Assembly: GCA_951813085.1 (NCBI GenBank)
Contig: OX638348.1
Location: 3,295,627-3,359,626, forward strand
Direction of reading: 5' to 3'
Source of the DNA: an uncultured Opitutaceae bacterium
GTDB taxonomy: Bacteria > Verrucomicrobiota > Verrucomicrobiia > Opitutales > Opitutaceae
DNA length: 64,000 bases
The translations under genes were made by a program, and so were the position numbers. Each line of letters opens with the position of its first letter. Position 1 is the first letter of the stretch. The notes beneath the pieces were generated by a model. It ran no database searches, was not told the origin of the DNA, and saw only the letters and a list, made by a program, of their open reading frames with translations. Positions 35,057 to 44,361 of this stretch are shown here, one piece after another.

Positions 35057-36019
35057 TTACAGACGGATACTTCCGCTTCCATAGCCCAGGTTTGACGCGA
35101 TCGCCTTCTTGACTCGTTGCTTCACGACGCCGTCCTCCAGGCTCTCTTCACTTCTACGGGGCGTCTTGTCGCTGACAAGGCTCTCTGCCTTCTCGAAGCT
35201 GGCTCTCAATTGATCCACTACCTTCAAGTACTCTTCCTTGGTCAAGTGGAGCAACGCGATCAAGAGCGGATCCGGTCCGACCGCCGCAGCGCTGCTCGCC
35301 GGATCGTTTATGATTGTGCTAATCATTCGCTTCGCGAACGAGACGAGACATGCCATGCGCTCATGCTTGCCTGCCTCGGACGGCTCGAACTGGTTGAGGA
35401 CGGGGATCGCGATCTCGTCTGAAAATCCCCACTCGCACATCATGGCAGCGCCCACTTTCGCGTGATTGATGCCAAATACTTCCAGCTCTTCGTTGGCCAA
35501 GGCCACATCCTCCGGAAGGGAGCTACGAAATTCGATGTGAGGGGCGTTCTTTATCTCGCGCTCCAGAAAAACCATCCCGATCCCGTGGAGCAGTCCCACA
35601 GTGTACGCGACTCCTGCATCCTCGCTGTATTTCCGAGCCAAGCGCTCCATGGCGAAGGCGCAAGCAACCGAGCGTTGCCAGAACTCTCCTGCACTGATGC
35701 CGTAGGACCGGAGCGGCTCGGCCAGCAGATCGGAGAAAGTCAGCATGGTTACAATCTGGTACACATCGCTAAAGCCGAGATGCATGATAGCGTCATCGAT
35801 GCTGTCGATGTGGTAGCCCGGATTGAAGTAAGCGCTATTGGCCGTCTTGAGGATCATTGCGCTCAAGGCTGGATCCATCCGAATCATGTCCCGAATCTCG
35901 TCCGGGTTCGTATTGCAGTCGGATATCATCTGCTGCAGCTTCGGGAGGAGTTGGGGCGACACCGCGATGCCGTCCAACTCCGATTGCATATCTTCGATTT
36001 TTATAGGATGCGGAACCAT
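35057..36019 (-). CDS. HDOD-domain signalling protein
   Basis: 320 residues from MVPHPIKIEDM, the start that lies just before the domain; the upstream in-frame extension to 36151 is not family-like. HDOD landmarks: AVSPQLLPKLQQMI, IRMDPALSAMILKTANSAYF, AIMHLGFSDVYQIVTML, VGLLHGIGMVFLE, NHAKVGAAMMCEWGFSD. These domains usually work as regulatory scaffolds in second-messenger or kinase pathways. Divergent from a small gene and upstream of Hpt on the same strand (92 bases), so the two may act together. It is the second HDOD gene in the window; the first is broken. Confidence 0.9.
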   Translation of the reverse strand: MVPHPIKIEDMQSELDGIAVSPQLLPKLQQMISDCNTNPDEIRDMIRMDPALSAMILKTANSAYFNPGYHIDSIDDAIMHLGFSDVYQIVTMLTFSDLLAEPLRSYGISAGEFWQRSVACAFAMERLARKYSEDAGVAYTVGLLHGIGMVFLEREIKNAPHIEFRSSLPEDVALANEELEVFGINHAKVGAAMMCEWGFSDEIAIPVLNQFEPSEAGKHERMACLVSFAKRMISTIINDPASSAAAVGPDPLLIALLHLTKEEYLKVVDQLRASFEKAESLVSDKTPRRSEESLEDGVVKQRVKKAIASNLGYGSGSIRL

Positions 36020-36240
36020 ATACCTGCTCTTATTAAATGTGGTGTAACGACATGTAATCGCGCTCGATTGAGAAGAGCCTCGAAACGAACGCTGAAAATC
36101 CAAGTTTATCATCGGTCCGAGGGCGCGTTCACTTAAGTTGCATCCGCGCAAAAACTCGCCGCCGCTAGGGTCTGCGCTCTAGCGAAGGAGAATATTACCT
36201 AAAGCCTCATTTGATGCGTCCGATAGATTTTCTCGTGAAA

Positions 36241-36429
36241 ATGAAGATCGAAGTGCCCCTCAACGAAGAAGAATGGTCCATGCTGAACGCCGCCGCCGAC
36301 AGCATCTCATCGAGTCCCGAGGAACTCGCCCGTGTCTCGCTAATGCAGCGATGCCTGGTGATGTCGGAAGACGATGAGATTTGCGATCGCACGCGCCAAA
36401 TGCTGGGCGTTCAGTTCGGACTCAACTAA
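36241..36429 (+). CDS. Small hypothetical protein
   Basis: 62 residues from MKIEVPLNEEEW; an ATG at 36211 would add ten. Helical and acidic: WSMLNAAADSISSSPEELAR and CLVMSEDDEICDRTRQML. The layout resembles a small ribbon-helix-helix or addiction-type protein but no motif confirms it. Lies between a divergent HDOD gene and a convergent peptidase gene with 47 bases to spare. Confidence 0.5.
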   Translation: MKIEVPLNEEEWSMLNAAADSISSSPEELARVSLMQRCLVMSEDDEICDRTRQMLGVQFGLN

Positions 36430-36476
36430 TCCCAGCCCATTGGTTCCCGCGAACTGCTTACGAGCATACCGCAACC

Positions 36477-37949
36477 CTAGTTTTGAACTTCTAGCGAATC
36501 GTCGTAAACAGTGACCTTCCCGAGGGCTTCAAGCGACGCGCCAATTTCCTCCCGCTTCCCGACCACTCCGATTATGCTCGCATCCGGCAGGATGTACTTG
36601 TTGGCGAGGTCCCCTGCCAAGTCGGGCGTAACCGACATCAGCTGAGAGACATAAGTCTGATAGTAGTCCGGCGCGAGGCCGTAAATATCGATTTCTTGGA
36701 CCAGACGCGCAATGGTCAATGGGCTCTCCAGGCTCAGCATGTAATTACCCGCGAGATACTTCTTGTGCATTTCCAGCTCCGCCTCCGGGATCGGCTCCTC
36801 TCGAATCCGATTGAGCTCATTGAAAATCTCGCTGATCGCATCCGCCGTCACCTCATTGCGAACATCAGAATAGGTTACGATCGCGCCTAGTTTCGCCGCA
36901 TTTGCAGCGTACGCGCCCGCCCCATACGTATAGCCCTTGTCCTCGCGGAGGTTCTGGAAGAGCCGCCCGGAGAATCCCCCTCCGAGAACCGACATCACCA
37001 CGCGAAGCTCAGGCGTATCCGGATTCGACTTGGGTACCGATTGCTGGGCCACCCGTACCGTAGATTGGACAGAATCCTCGCGATCAACCAAATGAATGGT
37101 CCCTCCTTCGATTCTTGGAAAATCCAAAGCCGGCAATGGCGGCAGCTCCGCCGATTTCCAACCTTCGAACCGACTTGAAACACGGGATACTTTGTCGGCG
37201 CCATCAAAATCTCCCACGATGGCGAGCGAGGCATTGTTGGGCAGAAAGTGCGCTTTGTGGAAGGCGATCAAGTCATCCCTCGAAATGTCCGCCACACTCT
37301 CCTCGGTCTTATACGCTCCATAGGCCCCTTCCCCATACACCAATTTTCGGCGCAACTTGCCTATCAAGGTATCCGGTTCCGTCCGCTCGGAAATCAAGTT
37401 CGACAGCGTGCGCTGCCGCAGCTTCTCCAGCTCTTCCTCCGGAAAGGTCGGCTCCCTCACTACGCTATTCAGAACTTCCAGCAACTGCTCCCTATACTTG
37501 GAAAGTCCTGAGACCGAGACCGCAATGAAATCCGACGAAGCGGAAGCCGATAGGCTCGCTCCGATGAAATCAATCTCGCTGGCGAGCTCGAATGCAGACT
37601 TTCCCTTTACACCCTTATCGAGCATCTCGGCCACGAACTCTGCTAAGCCCGCTTTCTCTCCATCGAAAAGCCCCCCTGAACGAAATAGCAAACGATAGGT
37701 AATCGTGGGCTGGCGATCAGATTCTATACTATACACAGTCAATCCAGAGTCAGTTTTCTCAGTCTGGTATTCAGGAAATGAGGACGATGGAGCAGGCCCT
37801 GGCTCTGGGCGGACGGAGCGATCAATGGGCTCTGAGGACGCTACAGAAGATTCATCTCTGGCTCCGCAGCCAGAAAGCAGCGCTACGCAAGCGAGCAGCG
37901 GCAGCAACGAGATAGTTCTTTCCATGGAGATAGTAAATTTAGATTTCAT
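36477..37949 (-). CDS. M16-family peptidase homologue lacking the zinc motif (lipoprotein)
   Basis: 490 residues with a lipoprotein signal (ISLLPLLACVALLSGC; Cys is the lipid site), so anchored in an envelope membrane. The inverted zinc motif HxxEH is replaced here by LAEFVAEMLDKG, with no His pair, while the C-terminal M16 part (GGGFSGRLFQNLREDKGYTYG) is kept. In bacterial M16B pairs one chain carries the zinc site and the partner supplies the R/Y pair in the C-terminal half; this is the partner. Start overlaps the stop of the active chain by 4 bases. An internal Met at 37925 is an alternative start. Confidence 0.9.
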   Translation of the reverse strand: MKSKFTISMERTISLLPLLACVALLSGCGARDESSVASSEPIDRSVRPEPGPAPSSSFPEYQTEKTDSGLTVYSIESDRQPTITYRLLFRSGGLFDGEKAGLAEFVAEMLDKGVKGKSAFELASEIDFIGASLSASASSDFIAVSVSGLSKYREQLLEVLNSVVREPTFPEEELEKLRQRTLSNLISERTEPDTLIGKLRRKLVYGEGAYGAYKTEESVADISRDDLIAFHKAHFLPNNASLAIVGDFDGADKVSRVSSRFEGWKSAELPPLPALDFPRIEGGTIHLVDREDSVQSTVRVAQQSVPKSNPDTPELRVVMSVLGGGFSGRLFQNLREDKGYTYGAGAYAANAAKLGAIVTYSDVRNEVTADAISEIFNELNRIREEPIPEAELEMHKKYLAGNYMLSLESPLTIARLVQEIDIYGLAPDYYQTYVSQLMSVTPDLAGDLANKYILPDASIIGVVGKREEIGASLEALGKVTVYDDSLEVQN

Positions 37950-39277
37950 CGTTCTGGCACCGGGTAGTGGAGCGTATTGCGGCTCGCTTTCGTTAGATAG
38001 GTTTTGGCAACTCGCTTTAAATCTTCTTTAGTCACTTTCAAATAGGACTCGAGCTCGGTATTGACCCTGCTAGCATCTCCGTACCACTGATGGTAATAGG
38101 CTAGGGATTGCGCTCTGCGACTCATCGTCCCTAGCGAACTTGCGATCTCAGCTTCTTTCTGGTTCAACGCTTTTTGTAGTTCCCTGTCCGATACGCCTTC
38201 ATCGATCAGCTTGCGAACCTCTTCTTCGATCAGCGCATCGAGTTGCTCAATCGTAATCCCTCTATTGCCAATCGCATACGCGGCCACTAGCCCTGCCTTT
38301 TCCTGAAGCCATGTGAACGCTGCGGAGTTTACGGCGGCGCGCTCGATGTCCACAAGTCGGCGGTACATGCGCGAGCTCTTGCCAGTCGCTAGAATCGTTA
38401 TCAACAAGTCCATCGCTTCCCCGTCGTCGTGAGTCAGGACCGGGGCTCGCCAGATGTGAACAGTGGCGGGAAGCGGAGTCATCGGTTCAACCACCGTCTG
38501 GCTCGTTCCCTCAGCGCCTAAGTCCCATTCAATCGCTACGCGATCGGGTTCAGGCCCCTTCGGAATCGCGCCGAAATATTGCTCTACGAGCCGCTTCGTG
38601 TTGGCGATATCGATATCGCCCGCGATTGCCAGGATCGCATTGTTCGGCACATACCATTTCTTGTAGAAGGCCCTAAACTCATCAATCGTCGCTTCGTCGA
38701 TATACTGCGCGGAACCAATGGGAGTCCAGGCGTAGGGCGTTCCCGCGAAAACCGCCCCAGCCATTTTTTCCATCAAAGAACCATAGGGCTGGTTGTCGTA
38801 CCGTGATCGGCGTTCCTCCTTTACCACTTCACGCTGCGTTTCCACGCCCGTTTCATCCACAACCGCATGCATGAGCCGCTCGGATTCGATCCACAAGGCT
38901 AGCTCAAGCTCGTTCGAAGGCAGGTTTATGTAATAGTCGGTACGGTCAAACGAAGTGGACGCATTCAAATTCCCCCCGGCTCCAGAGATCAACTTGTCGA
39001 TCTGGCCACGCTCGATATTCTCGCTCCCTTCGAACATAAGGTGCTCAAAAAAGTGGGCGAATCCCGTTCTATCCGGCCGCTCATCCTTGCTCCCAACATG
39101 ATAGAGCACGTAAGTCGATACCACCGGAGCATCCGTATTTCTATGAAGGATGACATGAAGCCCATTCTCCAAGTCGTATTCTTCAAATTCAATTTCCGGC
39201 GACTTCGCGTAGCCTCCGCTTGCGTGAGCCAGAAGGCAAAGGAATGCCGCAATACGCGGCCAATCGGTTCGCTTCAT
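37946..39277 (-). CDS. M16-family zinc metallopeptidase, catalytic chain
   Basis: 443 residues from MKRTDWPRIAAF with a signal peptide ending near GGYAKS. Zinc motif FAHFFEHLMFEG (HxxEH) and the downstream Glu region are intact. VLYHVGSKDERPDRTGFAH is the usual lead-in. The frame is open far upstream (to 39514), but that part is not family-like, so it was left out. Cotranslated with the non-catalytic chain; together they should form a periplasmic oligopeptidase of the PqqL/YmxG type. Confidence 0.93.
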   Translation of the reverse strand: MKRTDWPRIAAFLCLLAHASGGYAKSPEIEFEEYDLENGLHVILHRNTDAPVVSTYVLYHVGSKDERPDRTGFAHFFEHLMFEGSENIERGQIDKLISGAGGNLNASTSFDRTDYYINLPSNELELALWIESERLMHAVVDETGVETQREVVKEERRSRYDNQPYGSLMEKMAGAVFAGTPYAWTPIGSAQYIDEATIDEFRAFYKKWYVPNNAILAIAGDIDIANTKRLVEQYFGAIPKGPEPDRVAIEWDLGAEGTSQTVVEPMTPLPATVHIWRAPVLTHDDGEAMDLLITILATGKSSRMYRRLVDIERAAVNSAAFTWLQEKAGLVAAYAIGNRGITIEQLDALIEEEVRKLIDEGVSDRELQKALNQKEAEIASSLGTMSRRAQSLAYYHQWYGDASRVNTELESYLKVTKEDLKRVAKTYLTKASRNTLHYPVPER

Positions 39278-39512
39278 AATTTGTTTCAGTATTTTAGGCT
39301 TAGAAAGAGTTCTGGGGTGAAATGAGAATGCGGCTTGGCGAGCCGAGAGCAAATGGAAAGAGACGGCGCGCACGGCAATCGTCGAAGAATATCGCCTCCG
39401 ACACAGGGGCTGCGAAAAAGGTCCCCCCTCAGCGACCCTATTGCGTTGCGCCCACCAGAGAGAGTCGCTAGTTTTGTGGCGACATTCCTTCGCCAATCCA
39501 TGCCGCAAGCTC

Positions 39513-41874
39513 ATGAAATACTATTGCCTACTCATTATCTGGATATTGGCGCTCCCAATTGACGCTCAGTTTCTTCCTGTCTACGAGGTCGATCGCCAAC
39601 CTCTATCGTCCGCTACTAAACGCTTTGTCGAAGCGCTTCAATTCGCCGGGTCTCCTATAGATCCAGAAGATGCCAACGCTATCGAACGCATACTCTCCGC
39701 CGAATCCACCGGGGACGACATCGGCCTCGAAATCCAAGCGATCTTGGACCCGTATTGCGTCGCCGGAGTCATGATCAATCCAGAAAGTCGAGTCACTGTA
39801 GAGTCCGGTCCCGCTCGAAAGGAACTCGTCCAGCAGGGCTGGCGAACGTTTTTGGTGAAAGTCAACAACGAGGCGGGCATCACGCCATTTCTCCAAGCAG
39901 CCAGTCCGAATGCGGCTCCCCAGTACCGTCGCAGCACTGCGGCGAAGTCCCCTTCCCACGATATTACCATGGCGGATGTGGTCGACAGGTGGCTGGACAT
40001 CGCTATGCTGGATCGCCGTCCTCTCAATCCCAAGCTCTCCGGTTTGAAATTGGAGTACCGGATTATCCAGCTATTCAGCCGAGACGCGGGTCTGCGCGAA
40101 GCGTTGCTGGCATTCAATGTTGGCCAAGGCACCCAAGATATAGGATTCCGAAACGAAGTCGCTATTCTTTCAATTGCGCTCCTGCGCAGGAAGTAGAGAT
40201 CAAGGTGAGAGACATCGATGGGCAGCCAACTAGCGCCGCTTTCGTGGTGAAAGACCGCCAACAACGCATCTACCCAAATCCAGCGCGAAGGTTGGCTCCA
40301 GACTTCTATTTTCACGATCAGGTATACCGCGCTGACGGCGAGTCCATCGCCCTTCCCCCAGGCGAATACGATGTCACGGTCACCCGAGGCCCTGAGTACC
40401 TACCTCAATCCCAATCCCTCTTCGTTGGCCCCGAATACCCCGATGCTAAAATCGATTTCACTCTCGCGCGTTGGGTTCACCCAGCAGCGCGAAGCTGGTA
40501 TTCCGGGGATCACCATATCCATGCAGCGGGCTGCGCCCACTACGAAAACCCGACGGAAGGCGTTTCGCCCCAAGATATGATGCGTCACATTCTCGGAGAA
40601 GACCTGAACGTCGGCTGCGTACTGACATGGGGGCCTGCTGGTATTCCCAAAAACAGTATTTCGAAGGGAAAGATTCCGCGCTATCGTAGGAAAACTATCT
40701 GATGCGATACGATATCGAAGTCAGCGGATTCCCCTCTTCTCATGCCGGCCACCTGTGCCTCCTGAGGTTGAAGGAGGACGGCTATCCGGGAACCACCCTA
40801 GTTGAGGAATGGCCCAGTTGGACGATTCCTGTCCTAGAATGGGGGAAGCAGCAAGGCGGCGTGGTCGGCTACAGTCACTCCGGGTTCGGACTCGGGTTGC
40901 CTGACTTCGGTCCCAATGGCGAACGGCTTCAATTCATGCCTTACCGGAATCGCGCCCAAGCCCGCCTTGGGAAGGCTGCCTCAACGCTCCCCGACTACGC
41001 GGTTCCCCCTTATGATGGGATCGGCGCCAACGAGTTCATTGTAGCCGCCCCGCTTGGGGTCTGCGACTTCATTTCCGCAGTCGACACACCTCTGATCTGG
41101 GAGCTCAATATCTGGTACCATACGCTCAATTGCGGTCTCCGTTCCCGCATATCTGGAGAGACCGACTTTCCCTGCATCTACGGGGACAAGGTGGGCTTAG
41201 GGCGAGTTTACGTTAAACTCGACGAAGGTCAGCCTCTCGATTTCGATAGTTGGGTCATGGGCCTAAAGAACGGTAGAAGCTATTGCGGGGACGGCATGAG
41301 CCATTTGATGGATTTCACCATCGACAACGTTGCCGTAGGCGAACCGGGAACGAACGGCGAAATTTCACAACTCGATCTCGATGGTCCCAGAACCGTCACC
41401 GTTTCCGTCGACGCCGCAGCCATGCTGGCCGAGACGATTACTCCAAAAACTGAGCGTATCCGTTCAAGCAGGCTCGACTCAAAACCTTACTGGCACATCG
41501 AACGGTGCCGTATCGGAGAAACCAGGACGGTTCCTGTAGAAGTGGTCGTCAATGGACAGCCCGTAGAACGAAGAGCGATTCTAGCCGACGGTTCACTCAA
41601 GAAGCTAGAGTTCAATGTCGACATTGACCAATCCAGCTGGGTTGCCTTGCGGATCCTGCCCAGTGTCCATACCAACCCGATTTTCATCGAAATAAATGGA
41701 GAGCCGATCCGTGCAGGCAAGCGAAGCGCTCAGTGGTGTATCGATTCTGTAGATACTTGTTGGGATTCTAAGGAAGGACAAATTCGAGACTCAGAGCGCA
41801 TCCCGGCAAAGCAGGCTTACGACAAGGCCCGCGCCTACTACCAAGAAGCGCTCGCTGAATCCAATCTACCCTGA
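39513..41874 (+). pseudogene. CehA/McbA-like secreted metallohydrolase, three or more frameshifts
   Basis: The start MKYYCLLIIWILALPIDAQ is a signal peptide. Frame one runs to 40196. Frame two continues with VEIKVRDIDGQPTSAAFVVK and the metal motif WYSGDHHIHAAGCAHY (PHP-type) to about 40640. Frame three gives CWYSQKQYFEGKD, and then the frame from 40702 (MRYDIEVSGFPSSHAGHL) carries GGVVGYSHSGFG and the rest to 41874. The parts are colinear with CehA/McbA-family metallohydrolases, amidohydrolase-like enzymes. Shifts lie near 40190, 40635 and 40690. The 3' frame is long and clean, so decay may be recent, or it is an assembly problem. Confidence 0.8.
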
Positions 41875-42396
41875 ATGCCAGAGAGAATCAGCAGGCTTAG
41901 CCGTTCTCGGATAATGAGCCGTGTACCCAGCAAGCACACGAAGCCGGAACGCCTGGCGCGAAGCCTTCTCCACAGCCTAGGCTACCGATTCACTGTAAAC
42001 GGTCCTAAAAACAAGTGCCTCCCCGGTAGACCCGATATCGTTCTTCCCAAGCATAGAGCAGTCATTTTCGTTCATGGATGCTTTTGGCATCGACACCCAG
42101 GCTGCAAGACAGCCACTACGCCAAAAACGAATCAATCGTATTGGCAGCCCAAATTTGCCCGCAACGTAGAACGCGATAGCCGTAACGCTGAGGACCTTGA
42201 AAGCCTGGACTGGCAGGTCATTGTCATTTGGGAATGCGAGCTGAAGAACTTGGAAGCGGTGGCCGCTCGGCTGATTACAGAGCTCCCTAGAGCCTCGAGA
42301 TACGAGCTCCCAGACGAATTGGAAGACACCGCGCTCGTATCCGAAAACCGGAAACGATATGGCTCGCTTGAGCGAGATCCGGAATGTATCCCTTAG
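41875..42396 (+). CDS. vsr: Very short patch repair endonuclease
   Basis: Nicks DNA beside T:G mismatches formed by deamination of 5-methylcytosine. Seen: SRIMSRVPSKHTKPERLARS, LGYRFTVN, LPGRPDIVLPKHRAVIFVHG and CFWHRHPGC, the Vsr core with the metal Asp and the catalytic His pair; then WQVIVIWECEL. 173 residues. Begins one base after the previous stop. Its usual partner, a cytosine-5 methylase, is not in the window. The stop overlaps that of panD by 4 bases on the other strand. Confidence 0.92.
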   Translation: MPERISRLSRSRIMSRVPSKHTKPERLARSLLHSLGYRFTVNGPKNKCLPGRPDIVLPKHRAVIFVHGCFWHRHPGCKTATTPKTNQSYWQPKFARNVERDSRNAEDLESLDWQVIVIWECELKNLEAVAARLITELPRASRYELPDELEDTALVSENRKRYGSLERDPECIP

Positions 42397-42764
42397 GGAG
42401 GTCGCGCATTCGGCTCCTTGAATGCCTTAACCCCATTGTCGCCGTCAACGAGCACAAGCTTAGGGCTGAATGAATCGACATCCCCGTCTTCCACTTCGAT
42501 ATAGCTCGCTATAATGACCAAGTCACCAGGCTTAGCCAGATGAGCAGCTGCACCATTAATGCAAACCTCCGCCGACTTTCCCCAAATCACGTAGGTGTGG
42601 AAACGATTGCCATTGGCGCAATTGTACACATCAACTTTCTCGAATTCGACTAGATCAGCCGCCTTGCACAATGCAGGATCGATGCTGATCGAGCCTTCGT
42701 AGTTGAGGTCCGCGTCCGTTACGGTTGCGCGATGAATTTTAGATTTCAGCATTGAACGCTTCAT
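42393..42764 (-). CDS. panD: Aspartate 1-decarboxylase
   Basis: Makes beta-alanine for pantothenate. MLKSKIHRATVTDADLNYEGSI includes the Gly-Ser self-cleavage pair that forms the pyruvoyl group; NGNRFHTYVI and NGAAAHLAKPGDLVII are also typical. 123 residues. Last gene of panB-panC-coaX-panD, 5 bases after coaX. All but PanE/IlvC-type ketopantoate reduction is covered by the cluster up to 4'-phosphopantothenate. Confidence 0.95.
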   Translation of the reverse strand: MKRSMLKSKIHRATVTDADLNYEGSISIDPALCKAADLVEFEKVDVYNCANGNRFHTYVIWGKSAEVCINGAAAHLAKPGDLVIIASYIEVEDGDVDSFSPKLVLVDGDNGVKAFKEPNARPP

Positions 42765-42769
42765 AGCTT

Positions 42770-43570
42770 TTAGTCTTCTCGATTCAAATTCTCTCCCATT
42801 GGATTCATCTCTAGCATCGTATTCACTCCCTGGAGCACCAGATCAGGCACGATGTCGTCAAATAAATTCTCTTTGTCGTAAAGTTGTGAATGCCCTCCTG
42901 TCGCCACCACGCGGCAATCAAAATCGCCGAAGGCTTCTTTCCCAATTTTCGCCACCAGTTCTCTTACAAGACCGAGGTATCCAAAATATAACCCCCCTTG
43001 AATGCTTTCGATCGATGATCGGCCCAATGCATTCTCGGCGTGTACGATTTCAACATGGGGCAGTTTCGCGGTCTTCGTTCCAAGCGCTTCCATCGCGAGC
43101 CCCAAGCCTGCGCAAATTGACCCGCCAAGATACTCGCGTTCACTGCTCACTGCATCCAAAGTAATGGCGGTTCCGAAATCGACTACGACCACATTTTCCT
43201 CAGGATACAATTCGGTTGCTGCAATCGCATTCGCGATACGATCCGCCCCGACTTCAAGCGGATTTCGAGTCTTTATCTTCAACCGAGTCTTCACTCCGGC
43301 TTCCAGAAAGAGCGGCTCGGAATCGAAATACTCGCGACAAGCGACTCTCAAGGTGAACATTTCTTCGGGAACGACGCAGCTGACGCCGATGCGGTTCACT
43401 TCGCCAGGATCGATGCCCTTCTCGCGGAGCGCTGAAACGAGAAACAAGCCCATCTCATCGCTCGAAACGCGATGGGAGGATTTTTTTCGTATCTGCATCG
43501 CCAAGGACGCATCGTTTCGATAAACGGCGCCATGAAGCTGGGAATTGCCTACATCTATACAGAGGTTCAT
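42770..43570 (-). CDS. coaX: Type III pantothenate kinase
   Basis: Phosphorylates pantothenate, the first step to CoA. ASKHA fold: MNLCIDVGNSQLHGAVY (phosphate 1), EVGADRIANAIAA, VVVDFGTAITLDAVS (phosphate 2), YLGGSICAGLGLAMEAL and VATGGHSQLY. 266 residues from the ATG at 43570; an upstream start at 43612 would run into panC. It overlaps no gene once the later start is used (11 bases after panC). Confidence 0.94.
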   Translation of the reverse strand: MNLCIDVGNSQLHGAVYRNDASLAMQIRKKSSHRVSSDEMGLFLVSALREKGIDPGEVNRIGVSCVVPEEMFTLRVACREYFDSEPLFLEAGVKTRLKIKTRNPLEVGADRIANAIAATELYPEENVVVVDFGTAITLDAVSSEREYLGGSICAGLGLAMEALGTKTAKLPHVEIVHAENALGRSSIESIQGGLYFGYLGLVRELVAKIGKEAFGDFDCRVVATGGHSQLYDKENLFDDIVPDLVLQGVNTMLEMNPMGENLNRED

Positions 43571-43581
43571 TTCAAATCGCC

Positions 43582-44361
43582 CTAAACCCACTCTGGGATG
43601 CTGAGAGCCCAATTGTCAATCAAGCGCACGCCTTCCAAATTCACAGCTCCAAATCGGCGTCCTTCCTGGTCGACAACATACTCTACTGAGAAACCTGCCT
43701 TCTCCAATCGCTTGATTGCCTCCGCTGCGCTTGGAGCCGTATTCATTATCTTAGGAAACTGCGGCGCCTTTTCGCGAGCCGATACCGAAAGCCTGCGATT
43801 ACGCGAACTGAGGGCTAGCCCCTCATCAGTTCGAGCGGTTTCACAGGGAACAATCTCAACGGGTAGGAAAAAGGCGTCCACCATCCCTTTCACCAACTGC
43901 AATTGCTGAAAGTCCTTTTCGCCAAAATAAGCCCGCTCTGGATCAACGAGCGAAAGCAATTTCAAGACCACTGTCAGTACGCCATCAAAGTGCCCTGGGC
44001 GCTGTTCTCCTTCCATCGTCTTCGAATCCCTATCTTCAATCACTCTAAATCGATAGGAATCTGGATACATGGAATCGTATTCAGGGGCAAATACCGCGTC
44101 CACTCCTAAGTCATCAAGCAGCGCCATATCCTGTTCGAAATTCGCAGGGTAGGTTTCGAAATCCGACGCATTGTTAAACTGCGTTCGATTCAAGAACAAG
44201 CTCACTACCGTTAGGTCATTCTCCGAGGTCGATCGACGAGCAAGCGAGGCGTGGCCTTCGTGCAATCCTCCCATAGTAGGTACGAATCCTATCGAATTCT
44301 CGGATCTGACCCGTCGTCGATAAGCTCTCCATTCTGGTACGCTTCTCAATACCTCTATCAT
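43582..44361 (-). CDS. panC: Pantothenate synthetase
   Basis: Ligates pantoate and beta-alanine with ATP. IGFVPTMGGLHEGHASLARR carries the HxGH motif; VVSLFLNRTQFN, YFGEKDFQQLQLVKGMV and the KMSKS-like LALSSRNRRLS are present. 259 residues, slightly short for the family (about 280). Overlaps panB by 4 bases. Confidence 0.95.
   Translation of the reverse strand: MIEVLRSVPEWRAYRRRVRSENSIGFVPTMGGLHEGHASLARRSTSENDLTVVSLFLNRTQFNNASDFETYPANFEQDMALLDDLGVDAVFAPEYDSMYPDSYRFRVIEDRDSKTMEGEQRPGHFDGVLTVVLKLLSLVDPERAYFGEKDFQQLQLVKGMVDAFFLPVEIVPCETARTDEGLALSSRNRRLSVSAREKAPQFPKIMNTAPSAAEAIKRLEKAGFSVEYVVDQEGRRFGAVNLEGVRLIDNWALSIPEWV

Noticed and set aside
35462-36136. Rightward open frame of 224 codons opposite the HDOD gene
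   Set aside because: Antisense shadow of an intact domain gene.
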